The notes below the pieces were generated by a model. That model was not told the origin of the DNA. It saw only the letters and a program-made list of their open reading frames with translations, and did not search any database. From NCBI GenBank assembly GCA_003956705.1, contig QZCP01000066.1, positions 66,533 through 130,532 of the forward strand: 64,000 bases of DNA. Reading direction: 5' to 3'. Source of the stretch: Brevipalpus yothersi. Its lineage: Eukaryota > Arthropoda > Arachnida > Trombidiformes > Tenuipalpidae. This document shows, piece by piece, positions 60,954 to 64,000 of the stretch (its first letter is position 1; each line of letters opens with the position of its first letter). The position numbers and the translations under genes are program-made.

Positions 60954-62849
60954 AATGATGATTGGCTCGATGGAATAGAGAACACTTCACTCAAAACTAA
61001 TTGTTCACAACGATTTAGGCAATCAAATAATTATTGACAGAGAATGTGAAAACCGAATGGTTTGGCTGACAATGTGTACCATAGGAAAGTAGCATGGAGA
61101 ATGAACTTTTGTTCAAGTTACATTCAACAGTCGATGAACCAGTTTTCGAATCAATTTTGGTTATCATGAAAAAAAGTATGAACAACCACCACAGAGCTAT
61201 GATCAATGATTAACGTTCAAATCAGAGAAAGGGCAAGTTCAGTGTCAAAGGAGATATATTTCGATTGAGATTATCACAATCAGACTGTGTGTGATAATAA
61301 TTTATCATCAAAGCTGTATGGTGAATGAACATTCTCCAGAATAATCAGTGGTATTGCTATCGAATTTGAATCCCCTATGAATTTTCAGTAAATGTCAGTT
61401 AATCAATTACCACTTTTTGCATTGGTAAAGATGAAGATTCATTAATCGAGGAGTAGGAGAAGCTATTACATGATTGATTATTGTTCAAAAGTGCATCATA
61501 CTTTATATGTGTGTATGCAAACCATAAAACGGATATTAGATTATGCAAACTTTGATTTGATTGATTTGAGAAATTATTCTCTTTTTCTTACGATTATTGC
61601 TGCTTGTAGCGGCTTTACAAAACTGAATCACATTATTTATCTCCAAGTTTGACTATCGAAAGATTTGATTTAGCAATCTAAATTTTACCAAATTTATCTC
61701 ATCAGTTCTTATTATCAGAATATCAATGTCTCGGAGAGAGATAATTTTTATGAATAGGAAGAAACGTTTTTTGAAAATCAAATAATCAAATGAATTGGAT
61801 GCATGTAAGGAGAACCATGCGAATCTATGTATTGATAATATACTCAACCTACGCAAATCCCTTGCTGAATTTGAGGAATTTATAGATTAATCTAATTATA
61901 ACTATCATTATTACCCCAGATAGCTATATAAAAAATTATTTCTCGTGTGACTTTAGTTAAAACAATAGGAGACTGACCAATTCCACAGATTTAAATTTCC
62001 ACAAAATCTTGATGAATAAAAGTTCCAAAAATCATCCCCAGATAATTATTGGTCAAATTTTATGAATTTCGCCAGGCTTACAATTCGAAAAAAAAGTGAA
62101 TGAATGATTAAAAGCAATGAATTAGGAAGTAAACGTGTTGAAAAGATGAAATGATGCTCATAAGTCTCTAGTCTTTGAATCTCACAAGTTTCTCTTATGA
62201 TTTTTAGCATTTTTCTGTAACTGAGTCTCAGCAGTATCATGAAAGTCACAAGATCAGCTACTTATTCTCATTCAACAATCGATTAAGGATCCAGACTAAT
62301 GATAACTATTTTCAGGTGATTACCAATTGGATCATTTACGGATGCAGAAATTGATGACTGTAAATGGTATCGAGATTCCAATCATTTTCGATTCCTATTG
62401 AGTATAGATCAAAATTCTGATGAGAAAGCATCAAAAATTTGACACCATCATGAACCTTGAATCATCATAAAACCGGAACGTTCACAATTGGCTTGGATTG
62501 TGCTTCTATGAGCTTTTATACTCAGGATAACTGTTAAAAGCCCAATATTGTCCGGAATTGGTGTGCAGTGATTCAAAAATTTAAATGATCTATATTTCCA
62601 GCAGTTTCAATTAATGCCATGCTAAATTACACAGAGGATACTTTTTTGGACAAACAAACTCCAAAAAACGTTTTAACGTTAGAATAAGAGAAACTTTTTG
62701 ATAGAAAAGTTCTGAGCGCCAAAGTTTCGCTAGAGCCTCAACCAGACAGAGCTACAAAAGTAGGTCACTTTTTCATGATGTTGTTTATCATTTCAAATGA
62801 TTTATAATGAATCATTCATTTGTGAGATGATTTTTGTTGCTGTTCTATA
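60954..62849. other. Intergenic region, nothing recognised
   Basis: AT-rich spacer between the insulin-like peptide gene and the transposon. Short frames exist, but none has a signal, splice context or family resemblance that I trust. Confidence 0.55.
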
Positions 62850-62879
62850 TACAGTCTGTCCAAGTGAGTAAAGGCCAGC
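62850..62879 (+). repeat. Outer transposase-binding-type repeat of the Tc3-like element
   Basis: TACAG then TCTGTCCAAGTGAGTAAAGG and CCAG form the presumed left terminal repeat end. The core TCTGTCC-AGTGAG-AAGGCCAG recurs at 63028-63052. Confidence 0.65.
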
Positions 62880-63027
62880 ATGAAATTCACAGAATTGACC
62901 GAAATTTGCATCTTAGCTCTTCAAACCAGAATCGTAAGCTGCTTGCAAGGACATTCTCATCTCCTTTGGCGATGAACATCCTTGAACGGATTTAATACAC
63001 AGAAATTTTTCAGATTGAGCCGTGAGA

Positions 63028-63052
63028 ACTGTCCAGTGAGCTTAAGGCCAGA
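63028..63052 (+). repeat. Inner copy of the terminal motif
   Basis: ACTGTCCAGTGAGCTTAAGG then CCAGA, in direct orientation to the outer copy with one base deleted and a few changes. The Tc3 family is known for paired outer and inner transposase sites about 180 bp apart within long terminal repeats. Confidence 0.6.
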
Positions 63053-63178
63053 TAGTTTTAAGATGATCTACTCATTTTTAACTCATTTTTTGGTCATTTT
63101 TAGTGACAAAAACATTATCTAGACATCTTATTGTAGTTTTTTTTGGTTTTGATTATTGTTTTATCTCAATATCTCATA

Positions 63179-64000
63179 ATGGGACATGGTGTTAAGCTCA
63201 GTGAGTATGAACGTGGTCAGATAGATTCATTTTTAGATCAAGGTGTTTCTCTCAATCAAATTGCTCTCAAAATAAATCGCTCGAGATGTGTCATTCAGAA
63301 TTATGCTAATGATAAAGAAAATTATGGTGCAAAAAAGGCTAAGAAAAGGAGAAAGAGCTATTCTGAACGTGATAAACGACGTGTTTTTGCCCTTGCTTCG
63401 AACGAAAACAAATCAGTGAGGAAAATTAGTGCTCTTCTTGACAAAAAAATTTCCAAATCAACTGTACACAGCATCATTTCATCCAACGATCAGCTAAAGT
63501 ACATCAAACGAAAGGGTAAGCCACCTCTATCTGATGAGCATCGTCGAGACAGGCTATCGTTCGGACGAATCCATATGACATGGGACACTCGCTGGTGTAA
63601 TGTTATTTTTAGTGATGAGAAGAAGTTTAACCTAGATGGTCCTGATGGATTCAGTTATTATTGGCACGATTTGCGGAAAGAAAAAGAAGTTTTATCAAAA
63701 CGGCAGTTTGGTGGTGGCTCGGTTATGATATGGGCAGCCATGGGCTTCAGTGGTCTGGGTGATATAGCCTTCATCGATGGGAATATGAATTCTGATATGT
63801 ATCAAAAAGTTCTGAAATCTTATCTCTTACCAATAGCACCAATAATTGGGGGTGAAAATTGGATTTTCCAACAAGATAATGCCTCTATCCATCGTTCTTC
63901 TTCCACTACGCTATGGTTGCGTAATCAGAATGTGAGGGTTCTCGACTGGCCAGCAAGGAGCCCAGATTTAAATATAATCGAAAATTTGTGGGGAATCCTT
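63179..64000 (+). CDS. Tc3-like DD34E transposase (3' end beyond window)
   Basis: Cut-and-paste transposase of the Tc1/mariner superfamily. The frame opens at ATG 63179 and stays open for 274 codons to the window edge, with no stop or frameshift; family members are about 330-340 residues. The N-terminal third has two helix-turn-helix DNA-binding parts (LSEYERGQIDSFLDQGVSLN and later VRKISALLDKKISKSTVHSI) with a basic KKAKKRRK stretch between. The catalytic triad is D146 (FSDEKKFNLDGPDG), D233 (QQDNASIH) and E268 (NIIENLWGIL), with 34 residues between the last two, so DD34E. YYWHDLRKE and GGGSVMIWAAMG are close to Tc3-group transposases. The intact frame suggests recent activity, though the C-terminus is not visible. 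Confidence 0.92.
   Translation, partial: MGHGVKLSEYERGQIDSFLDQGVSLNQIALKINRSRCVIQNYANDKENYGAKKAKKRRKSYSERDKRRVFALASNENKSVRKISALLDKKISKSTVHSIISSNDQLKYIKRKGKPPLSDEHRRDRLSFGRIHMTWDTRWCNVIFSDEKKFNLDGPDGFSYYWHDLRKEKEVLSKRQFGGGSVMIWAAMGFSGLGDIAFIDGNMNSDMYQKVLKSYLLPIAPIIGGENWIFQQDNASIHRSSSTTLWLRNQNVRVLDWPARSPDLNIIENLWGIL

Larger units (their letters stand above)
62850..64000 (+). mobile_element. Tc3-like DNA transposon, 5' part (truncated by window end)
   Basis: Begins at TACAGTCTGTCCAAGTGAGT in a TATA context, as expected for TA target-site insertion by Tc1/mariner elements. A second copy of the end motif occurs about 173 bases inside, and the transposase frame follows. The right end lies outside the window, so the inverted repeat cannot be confirmed. 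Confidence 0.8.

Noticed and set aside
61015..61206. 63-residue minus-strand frame with a hydrophobic start, near the insulin-like gene
   Set aside because: The hydrophobic start has only a TTG, with an in-frame stop just before it; from the first ATG no signal peptide remains, and the Cys pattern is not insulin-like.

Overview
The window is nuclear DNA from an arthropod. It is AT-rich, with spliceosomal introns of about 60 nt to 7 kb, serine-, asparagine- and aspartate-rich coding sequence, and dozens of GA/CT tracts. The gene set (a dar1/KLF5-like factor, a Calbindin-53E homologue, a su(s)/ZC3H4-type protein, BBS2, an insulin-like peptide) is animal, and calbindin and KLF resemble arthropod versions best. 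The overall style fits a mite (Acari), but that is an inference from composition. All multi-exon models were built by hand from splice sites, reading phase and family resemblance.

Layout. 2568-4713 (+): four exons of a KLF5/dar1-like zinc-finger factor, first exon not found. 7495-9002 (-): complete seven-exon VPS26C. 9853-9924 (+): tRNA-Asp(GTC). 17109-18461 (+): small secreted Ser/Gly-rich protein. 25659-44959 (-): complete nine-exon calbindin with six EF-hands, spread over 19 kb by very long introns; its first intron hosts an unrelated three-exon secreted-protein gene on the other strand (41736-42844, +), which uses a GC-AG intron. 45546-46223 (-): unrecognised acidic protein, divergent from 46821-50216 (+), a single-exon CCCH protein of the ZC3H4/su(s) type. 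51830-52342 (+): single-pass mitochondrial protein that looks like EMRE. 53739-55667 (-): three-exon single-pass membrane protein with a cytosolic PPxY motif. 57057-60009 (-): complete eight-exon BBS2 with an RFX X-box-like site upstream. 60616-60953 (-): two-exon insulin-like peptide. 62850 to the window end (+): 5' part of a Tc3-like DD34E transposon whose transposase frame is open to the edge.

The rest is intergenic or intronic sequence dominated by dinucleotide and trinucleotide repeats. Both assembly gaps (32805-33295 and 54260-54444) lie inside GA/CT tracts. The genes do not form an operon or a single pathway. BBS2 with its X-box points to retained ciliated sensory neurons, and VPS26C to Retriever endosomal recycling. 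The EMRE-like protein points to mitochondrial calcium uptake, while calbindin would buffer cytosolic calcium in neurons. The items most worth following up are those a simple ORF scan misses or splits: the insulin-like peptide, the EMRE-like protein, the short PPxY membrane protein, the nested secreted gene and the X-box.
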